DNA of 43,353 nucleotides. Origin: Clostridiales bacterium (GTDB lineage: Bacteria > Bacillota > Clostridia > Saccharofermentanales > Saccharofermentanaceae). The position numbers and the translations under genes were made by a program. The notes below the pieces were generated by a model. It saw nothing but the letters and a program-made list of their open reading frames with translations, did not search any database and was not told the origin of the DNA. Below, in pieces: positions 9,091 through 16,843 of this stretch (its first letter is position 1; every line of letters begins with the position of its first letter). The DNA lies in the NCBI GenBank assembly GCA_017515465.1, contig JAFWFV010000032.1, positions 1 to 43,353 on the forward strand, written 5' to 3'.

Positions 9091-12000
9091 TCAGCCGTAT
9101 GCGGCGGCAGCCTTATGGAAACAGTAGAGGGACTTCAGTACATCCCTGAAATCCTCCTGATCCGCACCTGTATACTTCTCGTAGGCATTGCTGCAGTAAT
9201 TGAAGGGACCGTATGCCAGGTAGTCTATCGCGTTTCCCGTATTGCGGTCTAATACCGCAATGACTAATGATCTGTCCAGATCGGATAGATCACCGATACT
9301 GATCCTGATAGCACCATTTGAGTCTGTACGCAGCTTATCTCCCTTCATGATAACCTGATACTCGTAATCCCCGTTCTCTGACATATACAGTTTCAGATAC
9401 GGAGTGTCCTTAAGCACGAGGCTTGCTGCAATGATCTCAACCTTGCCGTCTATCTTTGTCCTGCTGCCCTGGCACGCAAATGAATCTTTATTGACGCCGG
9501 ACATATCAGGATAGTATGCCAGTTCCTGCTCAGTGAGCCTGCCGGAGGGGAGGTCATCTGCCGCATAGCCGAAGAAGATCTGAGACTTTTCTCCGTAATT
9601 GAGCATGGCCCCTGCCAGTGACTTGGCCTCCTGACTGCATCCTACGTCAGACAGGATGACCTTTGCATAGTCCGTGATGGTGAAGGTCTTGGAGTCCACG
9701 AGAGTGTTTCCGATGGCGAACTTCCTGACCTCGCCTTTGTAGAGCAGTTCGATCCTGATATCGTCGGTCATTTCCTTGGCAGAGACAACGCATCTGTAGT
9801 AGTAACGGTTACCGATCATCTTGATGCCGTCTAAGAGATCTGTTACGGTAACAACGTCACCTGTACCGTCCCGCTTTGTCTGTGTAAACCTGATCTGATG
9901 ATCCGTTCCTGCCTCGATCGACCCGTCCGTAAAGAACATGGTCGCCTTGATCAGGATCCTGCCTGTCTCAGACAGATCGACGGATATACCCTGAAGCCTG
10001 TTGCCATTTGTGAATTCTGCGTTTACCGTTACATCTTCATCAGGCATTACGAAGCTGTAGACGCCCTCATCTGCCTGGACTTCATCACCGTTTACATCTA
10101 CTGAGATCAGTTCACCTCCCGAAGCGGGAGTCAGGGTAAAGGTTACGGTATCGCCTGCCACTGCCTTTGAAGAGGAAACGGAGATTGACCCTCCTCCCGT
10201 TACGTTGGTCGTGATGTCGTAGAACTCTGTCTCATAGAACTCTATACCTGAATTATTGTCCGTTAACCTGCATTTATACGGAACTGTACCATTTCTTGCC
10301 AGGTCGGAGACGAATACCTTGTCCACCGTCTCCTGTGGAATGGAACCATCTGCAAATTCTGCAAATGTAAGGTCATCCCCTGCTTCAATGTAGGCTGCAT
10401 GGATCCTGGAATTCTCGTCGATTCTGCCATCATGGATATGCATCCTTGTGCCATGCAGAACTATGTCAGCATAAGATGACTCATTAGCATCTTTCTCGTA
10501 GATGTTTCCGCTGATCACTATGGGCGCTGCTCCATTAAATCTTGTGTCGTACAGATTGAGCGTACAGTCTGTAGGAACATCGATACCCGCACCGGAATTC
10601 TCCCTCCGGCTGTAATTACCTGTTATGGTACCGCCGAAAAGATCAAGGGTTGATCTATTGATAAGAGAGACTGCAGCCTGGCTCTGTGTTCCACTCATGG
10701 AAGCGGAAGAGTCAGGATCAACACTCCTGTTCGTATAGTTACCCTGTATAAGGCAATTATATATTGTAAGATCACTAACATAAGCACAGATTCCGGTACC
10801 GTTATATCTTGCCATGTTTTCCAGTATCCGAGGGCAATCATCATCGGAACCCATTTCTACTGTTGATGATTCCACATAAATGGCTCCACCATGGCCGGAG
10901 CACTTGTTGCCCTGCATCAGGCAATCACCGAGTCGGAGAAAGCCTCCGATCATCAGACAGATCGCTCCGCCATATCCTCTGTCAGGATCTGCCGGATCCA
11001 AGTCGTCATACTGATCCACCCGGTTATACGTGAATGATGTGTTATCAGTGATCTCGACATGGCCTTCTATTCCTATTGAACAGATAGCACCGCCATAGCA
11101 GCCCTCTGCCTCTCCCGGTTCTGAGAAGCCGGTATCTTCATCCCATCCGCAGAAATTTCTTTCAAATGAACAGTCATTAATCTCCATCGACCGGAATTTT
11201 ACATAATAAGCATCCCCTTCACCACTATTACAAATAGCACCACCATAGAACATCTTTCCCGAAGGGGATCTCTCTCCTTCAGGCGCCAGAGACCATATAG
11301 CTGCGTGGTTATTTGTGAATGTGCATCCAAAACAAGAAACAGATGATTGCGTACTTCCAGAGTAATGATATGAATAAACGGCCCCGCCTTCCCTGGCGAC
11401 ATTGCTATTGAATGTACAGTCAGTAACGAAGATGCAGTTATTATCATAAAGCTGCAGATAAACTGCTCCTCCCCGAACCTGAGCTTCATTGTTCTCAAAT
11501 ACTAAAGAAGAAAGAACAGAAGAGTATTCATCTTGATCCAGGTAGACTGCACCACCGGCATTGTAAGCATGATTGTTGAAGAATCTTACACCATTCAGAT
11601 CTATCTTCGATCCCCGCGGGCTGTATATCGCACCGCCGTTCCCTTCAGGGTTATCTGTTGTATTGTTGTTCTCGAAGCAGATATTACTCATCCAGGTATA
11701 AATATCAAGTTTGCCTTCATTCAGGATCGCTCCGCCCTGATCGCTGATGCCGCCGCTGAACGTGCTTTCTGATTCTGCTACATTTTTGATCGTAACACTG
11801 GAACCTTCCCTGATCTCCAGGAGCCTTCCCGTTCCGCCGGTACGTGTGATGCTGTGACCGTTGAGTTCTATGTGATAGTTGCCGGACGGATCAGTTGTTC
11901 TGAGATTCCCGGCAACGATGGCAGGATCATCCTCACCGAGTTCGATGTCATCCACCAGTTTGATATCTGCTTCGTCGCAGTTCAGATAATATTTCAGGGC

Positions 12001-12288
12001 ATCAAGGGTGCCTACCTCAACGGTATTCTCACCGTTATAGGAGGGGATCTCCGCCTCATCAGTCATTGTCTCGGCGGGCAGTGATATGGCCTCTTCTGAT
12101 ACCTCATCCTCTGCCTGCTCCGGAGTTTCTTCAACCGGTTCTGTTTCCTCAGTTTCCTCCTGCTCCTCCGTTACCACCTGTGATCCGCCCTGATCCTCAG
12201 GGATCTCATCTGCCAGAGAGGCCATGGGCATGGCACTCAGGACCATGGTCATAGTAAGCAGCAGCGCTGTGATCTTTCTGTTAAGCAT
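9091..12288 (-). CDS. Secreted parallel beta-helix surface protein with Gly-Gly-Ala-(Ile/Val) repeats
   Basis: The ATG at 12288 is used because AGGAG lies nine bases upstream; an in-frame ATG at 12297 overlaps that site. The 1065-residue precursor has a signal peptide (residues 1 to about 27), an acidic E/T-rich linker, and about 600 residues of repeats. These carry GGAI or GGAV and NN-containing turns at 25-50 residue spacing, as in right-handed beta-helix proteins of the polymorphic membrane protein type. An InlB B-repeat-like module (TGGGSISVSS through MPDEDVTVNAEF) follows, then a 300-residue C-terminal domain. No LPXTG or membrane anchor is visible, so attachment is unclear. It is probably an adhesin or glycan-binding surface protein, in one operon with the downstream TIR receptor-like protein. 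Confidence 0.75.
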   Translation of the reverse strand: MLNRKITALLLTMTMVLSAMPMASLADEIPEDQGGSQVVTEEQEETEETEPVEETPEQAEDEVSEEAISLPAETMTDEAEIPSYNGENTVEVGTLDALKYYLNCDEADIKLVDDIELGEDDPAIVAGNLRTTDPSGNYHIELNGHSITRTGGTGRLLEIREGSSVTIKNVAESESTFSGGISDQGGAILNEGKLDIYTWMSNICFENNNTTDNPEGNGGAIYSPRGSKIDLNGVRFFNNHAYNAGGAVYLDQDEYSSVLSSLVFENNEAQVRGGAVYLQLYDNNCIFVTDCTFNSNVAREGGAVYSYHYSGSTQSSVSCFGCTFTNNHAAIWSLAPEGERSPSGKMFYGGAICNSGEGDAYYVKFRSMEINDCSFERNFCGWDEDTGFSEPGEAEGCYGGAICSIGIEGHVEITDNTSFTYNRVDQYDDLDPADPDRGYGGAICLMIGGFLRLGDCLMQGNKCSGHGGAIYVESSTVEMGSDDDCPRILENMARYNGTGICAYVSDLTIYNCLIQGNYTNRSVDPDSSASMSGTQSQAAVSLINRSTLDLFGGTITGNYSRRENSGAGIDVPTDCTLNLYDTRFNGAAPIVISGNIYEKDANESSYADIVLHGTRMHIHDGRIDENSRIHAAYIEAGDDLTFAEFADGSIPQETVDKVFVSDLARNGTVPYKCRLTDNNSGIEFYETEFYDITTNVTGGGSISVSSSKAVAGDTVTFTLTPASGGELISVDVNGDEVQADEGVYSFVMPDEDVTVNAEFTNGNRLQGISVDLSETGRILIKATMFFTDGSIEAGTDHQIRFTQTKRDGTGDVVTVTDLLDGIKMIGNRYYYRCVVSAKEMTDDIRIELLYKGEVRKFAIGNTLVDSKTFTITDYAKVILSDVGCSQEAKSLAGAMLNYGEKSQIFFGYAADDLPSGRLTEQELAYYPDMSGVNKDSFACQGSRTKIDGKVEIIAASLVLKDTPYLKLYMSENGDYEYQVIMKGDKLRTDSNGAIRISIGDLSDLDRSLVIAVLDRNTGNAIDYLAYGPFNYCSNAYEKYTGADQEDFRDVLKSLYCFHKAAAAYG

Positions 12289-12327
12289 AACGGTCATCTC
12301 CTGTTATAAGAATCTGTCTTTTTTTAT

Positions 12328-12340
12328 GCATTTAATTGTA
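12328..12340 (-). promoter_or_regulatory. Promoter of the beta-helix/TIR operon
   Basis: An extended -10, TG-A-TACAAT, has its hexamer at minus 12340-12335 and predicts a start near 12328, giving a 40-base leader before the ATG at 12288. It lies in the short gap after the membrane protein gene that ends at 12366. Confidence 0.45.
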
Positions 12341-12365
12341 TCACAGCGTTCAGGTTAAATACATG

Positions 12366-13121
12366 TCACCCTTCAACAGATATGTCCTGTGATCCGGACT
12401 TTACAGTTCCGTACATGACATATGCAGGGAATATCAGACCGGCACACGAGAATATGATCGCGAACAGATAGTAGATGGTCTCCATGCTGCCCTGTATTGG
12501 TCCCGGGTTCTTGATAAGAAACGCGTAAAAGCAGCAGATCAAGGCAGTCTCAACGGCATAGATGATCAATGTGATCAGCCTGACGAGCCATGCCTTGGGA
12601 ATGACCTTCTCGCCTCCCCTGTTCCTGAAGAAGATGATGATGAAGATCACTGCTGTCGCCGTATTGATGACAAATGAATCTATGGTGTTTACCATACTGA
12701 TCCAGTATGCTGCCGTTTGTCCGCCGCCAAGAGTCCTGCCCAGCAGGACGGCAACGATGCTGTTGATGAATGATCCCCCGACACCGAGCAGGAGTATGGG
12801 AATGTAGATGAACTTCTTTCCATATCTCCTGTGAAGGAACAGACAGAAAAAGATCGTAGAGGATATCCCCGTTATCATGAAGGACAGGTTAAAGACCCAG
12901 CTTATATTGCCGTACATCTCCCCCATTCCTGATTCGAGCAGGATCCGCGGGCAGGCGGAGAGAATGGATTGTAATCCGGACAAGATAGAGCTGATACCCA
13001 GAGCTCTGCAGTATGTGTTCCTGTTTACCGTGATCAGTATGCCCAATACAATGACAGCCGTCCCCACGATAAACGGCGTGTATTCGTATAAGTAATAGAT
13101 CAGGACATTTATAGCATCCAT
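12366..13121 (-). CDS. Polytopic membrane protein, about seven helices
   Basis: The 251-residue protein is almost wholly hydrophobic, with about seven predicted membrane segments (near residues 14-32, 38-56, 72-96, 103-128, 140-164, 183-202 and 218-240). Short charged loops such as RRYGKK and RNRGGEK suggest an inside-positive orientation. There is no ATPase, transporter or sensor motif I recognise. A GGGG stretch is the ribosome-binding site. It is transcribed divergently from a double-glycine leader peptide, with an inverted repeat over its promoter, so it may be regulated with or respond to that peptide. That link rests on position alone. Confidence 0.65.
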   Translation of the reverse strand: MDAINVLIYYLYEYTPFIVGTAVIVLGILITVNRNTYCRALGISSILSGLQSILSACPRILLESGMGEMYGNISWVFNLSFMITGISSTIFFCLFLHRRYGKKFIYIPILLLGVGGSFINSIVAVLLGRTLGGGQTAAYWISMVNTIDSFVINTATAVIFIIIFFRNRGGEKVIPKAWLVRLITLIIYAVETALICCFYAFLIKNPGPIQGSMETIYYLFAIIFSCAGLIFPAYVMYGTVKSGSQDISVEG

Positions 13122-13149
13122 CTTGAATACCCCCCGGGGATGTTTTTCC

Positions 13150-13197
13150 GCAGTAAATTATAGCATATCCGACATTCATATTGATATGTGTCGGATA
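13150..13197 (-). promoter_or_regulatory. Extended -10 promoter with upstream inverted repeat (operator candidate)
   Basis: Minus-strand TGCTATAAT (hexamer 13162-13157) predicts a start near 13150 for the membrane protein gene. Directly upstream is a perfect 9-bp inverted repeat, TATCCGACA (13166-13174) and TGTCGGATA (13189-13197), with a 14-base AT-rich spacer. It covers the -35 region, which suits a repressor or dimeric regulator. It is not followed by a T-tract and does not look like a terminator. Confidence 0.55.
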
Positions 13198-13211
13198 AAC
13201 GACAGAACGGG

Positions 13212-13260
13212 CATTGATTAATGATTGGTTTGCCGGGCCCTGGCTGCAATAATGTAGATG
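13212..13260 (+). promoter_or_regulatory. Promoter of double-glycine peptide 1 with shared upstream element
   Basis: An element ATTGATTAATGATTGG (13213-13228) is followed by exactly 19 bases and AATAAT (13248-13253), preceded by TGC as an extended -10. The predicted start is 13260, 47 bases before the ATG. The same element and 19-base spacing occur before the other two double-glycine peptides of the window. Its place just upstream of the -35 region suits an activator-binding site. Confidence 0.6.
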
Positions 13261-13306
13261 TGATCGATGAACGGTCAACAGAATAAAATAACTGGAGGAT
13301 GAAACT

Positions 13307-13633
13307 ATGAAGACTACAGACAATAAGATGATGAACAACGAAGAACTTGGTAAGGTATCAGGCGGATCACTGGCAGGCGGTTCTCTCGCAGGAGGACTTG
13401 CAGAAGGTTCTCTCGCAGACGGAACTCTGGCAGGTGGCAATCTCGCGATCGGTGTCCTGGCCGAAACCATGGAGGTCTCGATCCCGCCCATGAATGAGTT
13501 TGTAAAGAACGAAAAGAAGAAGAAGACCTGCAAGGAGACAAAGGCCTCAGGCGCCCCTGCCAAGGCGATCGGACTTTTTGGCGGGAACACCTGTGCCGCC
13601 GGCGTATCCGTAAAGAGGGGCGACCTCTTCTGA
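13307..13633 (+). CDS. Double-glycine leader peptide 1 with pentapeptide-like Leu-Ala repeats
   Basis: GGAGG lies eight bases before the ATG. The 108-residue product has a bacteriocin-type leader, NNEELGKVSGG, with the cleavage pair at G19-G20. The predicted 88-residue core begins with repeats in which Leu-Ala recurs at residues 22, 27, 31, 36, 41, 46 and 51, each as G-[S/T/N/V]-L-A-x, five residues apart except one four-residue step. This resembles a short pentapeptide-repeat coil. A hydrophobic stretch, a lysine cluster (NEKKKKTCK) and a Gly-rich tail follow; the only cysteines are C75 and C96. A C39-peptidase ABC exporter would normally cleave such leaders, but none is in the window. Bacteriocin, signal peptide or surface peptide are all possible. 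It is monocistronic, ending at a strong terminator. Confidence 0.75.
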   Translation: MKTTDNKMMNNEELGKVSGGSLAGGSLAGGLAEGSLADGTLAGGNLAIGVLAETMEVSIPPMNEFVKNEKKKKTCKETKASGAPAKAIGLFGGNTCAAGVSVKRGDLF

Positions 13634-13667
13634 GAAGCGTTCAGTACGGAATAAAGGATAGGGATCG

Positions 13668-13693
13668 CAGACGCCCGCAAGGCGTCTGTTTTT
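13668..13693 (+). terminator. Rho-independent terminator of double-glycine peptide 1
   Basis: A perfect 8-bp stem (CAGACGCC 13668-13675, GGCGTCTG 13681-13688) with a 5-base loop is followed by TTTTT, 35 bases after the peptide stop codon. Confidence 0.85.
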
Positions 13694-13706
13694 CTGTCTC
13701 CGCAAT

Positions 13707-13715
13707 TGGTATACT
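13707..13715 (+). promoter_or_regulatory. Promoter of the nitroreductase gene
   Basis: An extended -10, TG-G-TATACT (hexamer 13710-13715), lies between the peptide terminator and the ribosome-binding site GAGGAG of the nitroreductase. The predicted start is near 13722, giving a 36-base leader. Confidence 0.5.
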
Positions 13716-13757
13716 CGTAGTATCAAGCATATGAAAAATACTGAGAGGAGACAGCCC

Positions 13758-14435
13758 ATGTCAGACAACCTGATCAGCGACGCCGAAGCCGTCAGACTGC
13801 GTCATTCGGTAAGGCAGTATAAACCTGACCCAATAGAACCATCCAAGGTATCACTGATAACGGACCTGATCCGTGAGATCAATGCAGAGAGCGGTCTGGG
13901 CCTCCAGTTTATCGGAGATGCAGGAAAGACATATAACAGGCTCTTTAACAGGATGAGCGGTCTCGGCTCCGCCCCCAGCGTCATTGCATGCGTGGGGCCG
14001 GATGACAGTTCCCTGGACCGGAGAGTAGGATACTACGGCGAGAAACTGGTCCTGTTTGCCCAGAAGATAGGACTCAACACATGCTGGACAGGAACGTTTA
14101 ACGCCAGGAACCTGGATGCGGATATCCCCGCAGGACAGCGTCTGGTAATATGCATTGCCATCGGATACGGCACCGGCAGCGGACGCGAAAGAAGATCCAG
14201 GACTGCCGCACAGATCAGCTCAGCTGAGGGATCCAGACCCGCCTGGTTCGATGAGGGAGTCAACATGGCTCTTCTGGCTCCCACCGCCCTCAATCAGCAG
14301 AAATTCCTGATCAGGCTTAATAGTGATGAGTCAGTCGATTTCATAGACAAGGGCGGAGCATTCAGCCAGGTCGACCTGGGAATAGTAATGCGTCACTTCG
14401 AGATCGGCTCAGGACGCAAACAGATACCGGATTAA
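13758..14435 (+). CDS. Nitroreductase-family protein (TM-nitroreductase-like)
   Basis: The ATG at 13758 has GGAG seven bases upstream; the earlier in-frame ATG at 13731 lies at the predicted transcript start. The 225-residue protein opens with RHSVRQYKPDP, the FMN phosphate-contacting start of nitroreductases, and continues with GYYGEKLVLFAQKIGLNTCW and a C-terminal DEGVNMALLAPTALNQQKF. This two-half arrangement is typical of the putative TM_1586-like nitroreductases. It probably binds FMN and reduces an unknown substrate with NAD(P)H. It stands alone, and the converging lipoprotein gene ends 34 bases further on. Confidence 0.8.
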   Translation: MSDNLISDAEAVRLRHSVRQYKPDPIEPSKVSLITDLIREINAESGLGLQFIGDAGKTYNRLFNRMSGLGSAPSVIACVGPDDSSLDRRVGYYGEKLVLFAQKIGLNTCWTGTFNARNLDADIPAGQRLVICIAIGYGTGSGRERRSRTAAQISSAEGSRPAWFDEGVNMALLAPTALNQQKFLIRLNSDESVDFIDKGGAFSQVDLGIVMRHFEIGSGRKQIPD

Positions 14436-14469
14436 TGGAGTTTACTGACATGAAATACTACGACGAGGA

Positions 14470-14931
14470 TCAGCTCTGGATAATGTCGAAGACTATCTTG
14501 CTGCCGTCAAAGGCGCAGGAGATGACGCTCACGGTCTTGAAGGTGTCCTGTTCGAACTCCCCGGAAGTATGCCAGGGACCGTCTCCGATGAAATCATCAT
14601 CGATCTTGCCGAACTCGACTTCGGGACCTGCTGACTCCTCCCAGTTATATGCACGCTCTAGCCTGGATGCCTCCTCAGGTGTCAGGTAGACGATCCCTCT
14701 GTATCTGTATTCGGTGGGGCCTATGGAGCGGCCTCCGAAGTCAGCATAGACCTGTTCGTAGATCACGTGATCGTAACCTGTGATGTTCTTCATGTATCTG
14801 TCCATGATGTTCTGATCGCAGAAGAGTTCCACCACTATTTCAGGGTCGTTCCTTCTTCCGGTGCATGATGTGATCAATGCGCAGGATGACAGTATTGCGA
14901 GGATCAATAATATGCTGATGTATTTTCTCAT
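14470..14931 (-). CDS. Small lipoprotein of unknown function
   Basis: The ATG at 14931 follows CCGGAGG; the longer frame to 15012 would run through the promoter. The 153-residue precursor has a lipoprotein signal ending LITSC, then a soluble mixed alpha/beta domain with no recognised motif. Its -10 box and ribbon-like ribosome-binding site match, base for base, those of the zinc-ribbon pair at 19128. It is presumably anchored to the outer face of the membrane. The membrane protein gene upstream ends 40 bases away, so readthrough is possible. Confidence 0.7.
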   Translation of the reverse strand: MRKYISILLILAILSSCALITSCTGRRNDPEIVVELFCDQNIMDRYMKNITGYDHVIYEQVYADFGGRSIGPTEYRYRGIVYLTPEEASRLERAYNWEESAGPEVEFGKIDDDFIGDGPWHTSGEFEQDTFKTVSVISCAFDGSKIVFDIIQS

Positions 14932-14940
14932 GTTCAGGTA

Positions 14941-14961
14941 CCTCCGGTAAGGATTATAACA
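14941..14961 (-). promoter_or_regulatory. Extended -10 fused to Shine-Dalgarno (ultra-short leader), copy 1
   Basis: On the minus strand TGTTATAAT (14961-14953) is followed by CCTTA and CCGGAGG. The predicted start at about 14946 falls at the ribosome-binding site, so the mRNA would begin with it, about 15 bases before the ATG. An identical 21-bp block occurs at 19135-19155. Confidence 0.6.
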
Positions 14962-14971
14962 TGCATGATCT

Positions 14972-15715
14972 TTATTCGTATCTGCCGTCTGTTCCGTAAG
15001 ACCTGTAAGCATCGTCCGGTATCAGATACACCTCATCCGGCAGGAACACCAGGGTGGCGGGCGTATTATCAACATCCTTTGCCCTGATGCCGACGCAGGC
15101 ACAGTATTTGTATTTGTAGAATCTGTGCTTGTAGCAGAAGGTCATGTCGACGAAATCGACATTTGATACGACGGCGTGGTAGACGAAGTATTCCCTCTTC
15201 ATCAGAACGCGCAGCCTCAGTATGGTATTAAAGAACAGATAGACGAGATAGGGCATTCCGACTATGAAGATGATCAGGATCACCATAAATGCCCTGCCCT
15301 GAATACGGCTAACAGAATTTTCAAATATGATGAAGTTGAAGATGACGGCTGCAATGAGGATCATAAGTCCCGCAAAGGCATTTTTATACTGCTCCCGGAA
15401 GACCCTCCAGAAGAGTTTCCTGCTCAGATCTTCAGGATCCTTTATACTGTAAAATCCGGAGGCCCTGTCCTCAGGCAGCCTGGGCGAAGTATGTATGACG
15501 TGCCAGTTCTTGAAATCCTTCAGGGCAGAACGTATGAGTACTGGAGTTATCAGGAGCAAGCCCGATAACGGGATCATTGCGGCGCTGATGACTGTCCCGG
15601 CAGTAGTTTCTGCCACGGACATGAATATCAGACTGGTGATGACTGCTGCACCCTCTGCCAGGACCAGACAGGTATTGATGATCTTATAGGTGTCGCGTTT
15701 CTTATCTTTACCCAT
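14972..15715 (-). CDS. Four-helix membrane protein of unknown function
   Basis: The 247-residue protein has two hydrophobic hairpins, about residues 14-35 with 42-62 and 112-133 with 140-165, separated by a cytoplasmic-looking loop. A soluble C-terminal domain with aromatic and cysteine residues (TFCYKHRFYKYKYCACVG) follows. No catalytic motif was recognised. There is no Shine-Dalgarno: a TGCTATAAT box ends nine bases before the ATG, so the mRNA would be almost leaderless. It is divergent from a diguanylate cyclase that shows the same feature. Confidence 0.65.
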   Translation of the reverse strand: MGKDKKRDTYKIINTCLVLAEGAAVITSLIFMSVAETTAGTVISAAMIPLSGLLLITPVLIRSALKDFKNWHVIHTSPRLPEDRASGFYSIKDPEDLSRKLFWRVFREQYKNAFAGLMILIAAVIFNFIIFENSVSRIQGRAFMVILIIFIVGMPYLVYLFFNTILRLRVLMKREYFVYHAVVSNVDFVDMTFCYKHRFYKYKYCACVGIRAKDVDNTPATLVFLPDEVYLIPDDAYRSYGTDGRYE

Positions 15716-15769
15716 AACGGATTTATTATAGCACTACATAAATATCAGAAATGCGTTTATAATCTATAT
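15716..15769. promoter_or_regulatory. Compact divergent promoter pair giving leaderless transcripts
   Basis: Only 54 bases separate two divergent ATGs. Minus strand: TGCTATAAT, hexamer 15730-15725, predicted start about 15718, three bases before the ATG. Plus strand: TATAAT at 15758-15763, predicted start about 15770, which is the A of the ATG. Neither gene has a purine-rich ribosome-binding site. Confidence 0.6.
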
Positions 15770-16843
15770 ATGATTATTGTGGATTACATCGCCGAGAACT
15801 GGGTCTTGATCCTGGTGCTGTTGGGATTTGCGGTCTCGCTGATCTCCACTGTCTTTATGGATCAGAGGACCATCAGGCGATTGTTCGTCCTGATCGTGCA
15901 GGTCTTTTTGCTGTCCATACTGGTGTTCGTGGAGTTCAGGATCGCCGGACGCACGGAATACAGGACCCTGAGGATCGTTCTGATGGCCATCAGATACAGT
16001 GCCACTCCCTTCATCATTGCTCAGACCATATATGCGGTAGTCAAGAACCAGAGGTGGTACATCTTCCTCCCTGCTGCGGCGGTTGCAGTAGTTGACTTCA
16101 TCTCTATCTTTACGGGCATCGTCTTTTCACTGGACAGTGCGAACAAGCTGGTCAGGGGCCCTCTGGGGCTGCTGCCCTTTATCGCGGCAGGCATATACTG
16201 CGCATACATGATCTTTGTCATGATCATTCACAGTTCCAGGCAGATGACTGAGGTCGTTCCCATCGTGTTCTTTGCCGGGGCATTCGGATCAGGCCTGCTG
16301 CTGCCATTCATCATCGGCAGTGACTACGCCCAGATCTTCTGCTCGACAATTGCTGTGTCGATATTCGTCTATTACGTATTCACCATCCTGGATCTGACCA
16401 AGAGAGATGCATTAACGGGTCTTTTGAACCGTCAGGCATACTATGCGGATGTCAGGAACGAGCCCGGGGACATAACGGCTCTGATATCAGTTGACATGAA
16501 CGGGCTCAAGGCCATCAACGACAACGAGGGACACAAGGCCGGAGACCTGGCACTGTCCACACTCTCCAACTGCTTCCTGAAGGCTGCCAGGAAACGCTAC
16601 CGCGTCTACAGGGTGGGCGGTGACGAGTTCGTCATAGTATGCCGCAGATGCACCGAGAATGACGTTATCGCACTGTGCTCCGACATACAGGATCAGGTCT
16701 CCGCTACCAAATACAGCTGCTCCGTGGGATACAGCATCTCCGGCGGAGAAAACACATCGATAGATGAACTCCTGAAGGCATCCGACGACAACATGTATGC
16801 CGCCAAGGAGAAGTACTATCAGGAGACGGGTACATCCAGATAA
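15770..16843 (+). CDS. Membrane-bound diguanylate cyclase (7TM-GGDEF)
   Basis: The 357-residue protein has about seven hydrophobic helices in its first 215 residues, then a GGDEF domain. This begins DALTGLLNRQAYY and includes DMNGLKAINDNEGHKAGD and the active-site loop VGGDEF (residues 283-287). All catalytic residues look intact, so it should make cyclic di-GMP from two GTP. No RxxD inhibitory site precedes the loop. The signal sensed by the membrane part is unknown. Its stop codon overlaps the ATG of the acyltransferase by one base (TAATG), so the two are translated together. Its own start appears leaderless. Confidence 0.88.
   Translation: MIIVDYIAENWVLILVLLGFAVSLISTVFMDQRTIRRLFVLIVQVFLLSILVFVEFRIAGRTEYRTLRIVLMAIRYSATPFIIAQTIYAVVKNQRWYIFLPAAAVAVVDFISIFTGIVFSLDSANKLVRGPLGLLPFIAAGIYCAYMIFVMIIHSSRQMTEVVPIVFFAGAFGSGLLLPFIIGSDYAQIFCSTIAVSIFVYYVFTILDLTKRDALTGLLNRQAYYADVRNEPGDITALISVDMNGLKAINDNEGHKAGDLALSTLSNCFLKAARKRYRVYRVGGDEFVIVCRRCTENDVIALCSDIQDQVSATKYSCSVGYSISGGENTSIDELLKASDDNMYAAKEKYYQETGTSR

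Noticed and set aside
13307..13633. Peptide 1 as a lanthipeptide precursor
   Set aside because: There is no LanM, LanB or LanC gene nearby and only two cysteines, in a core dominated by Gly/Leu/Ala repeats.
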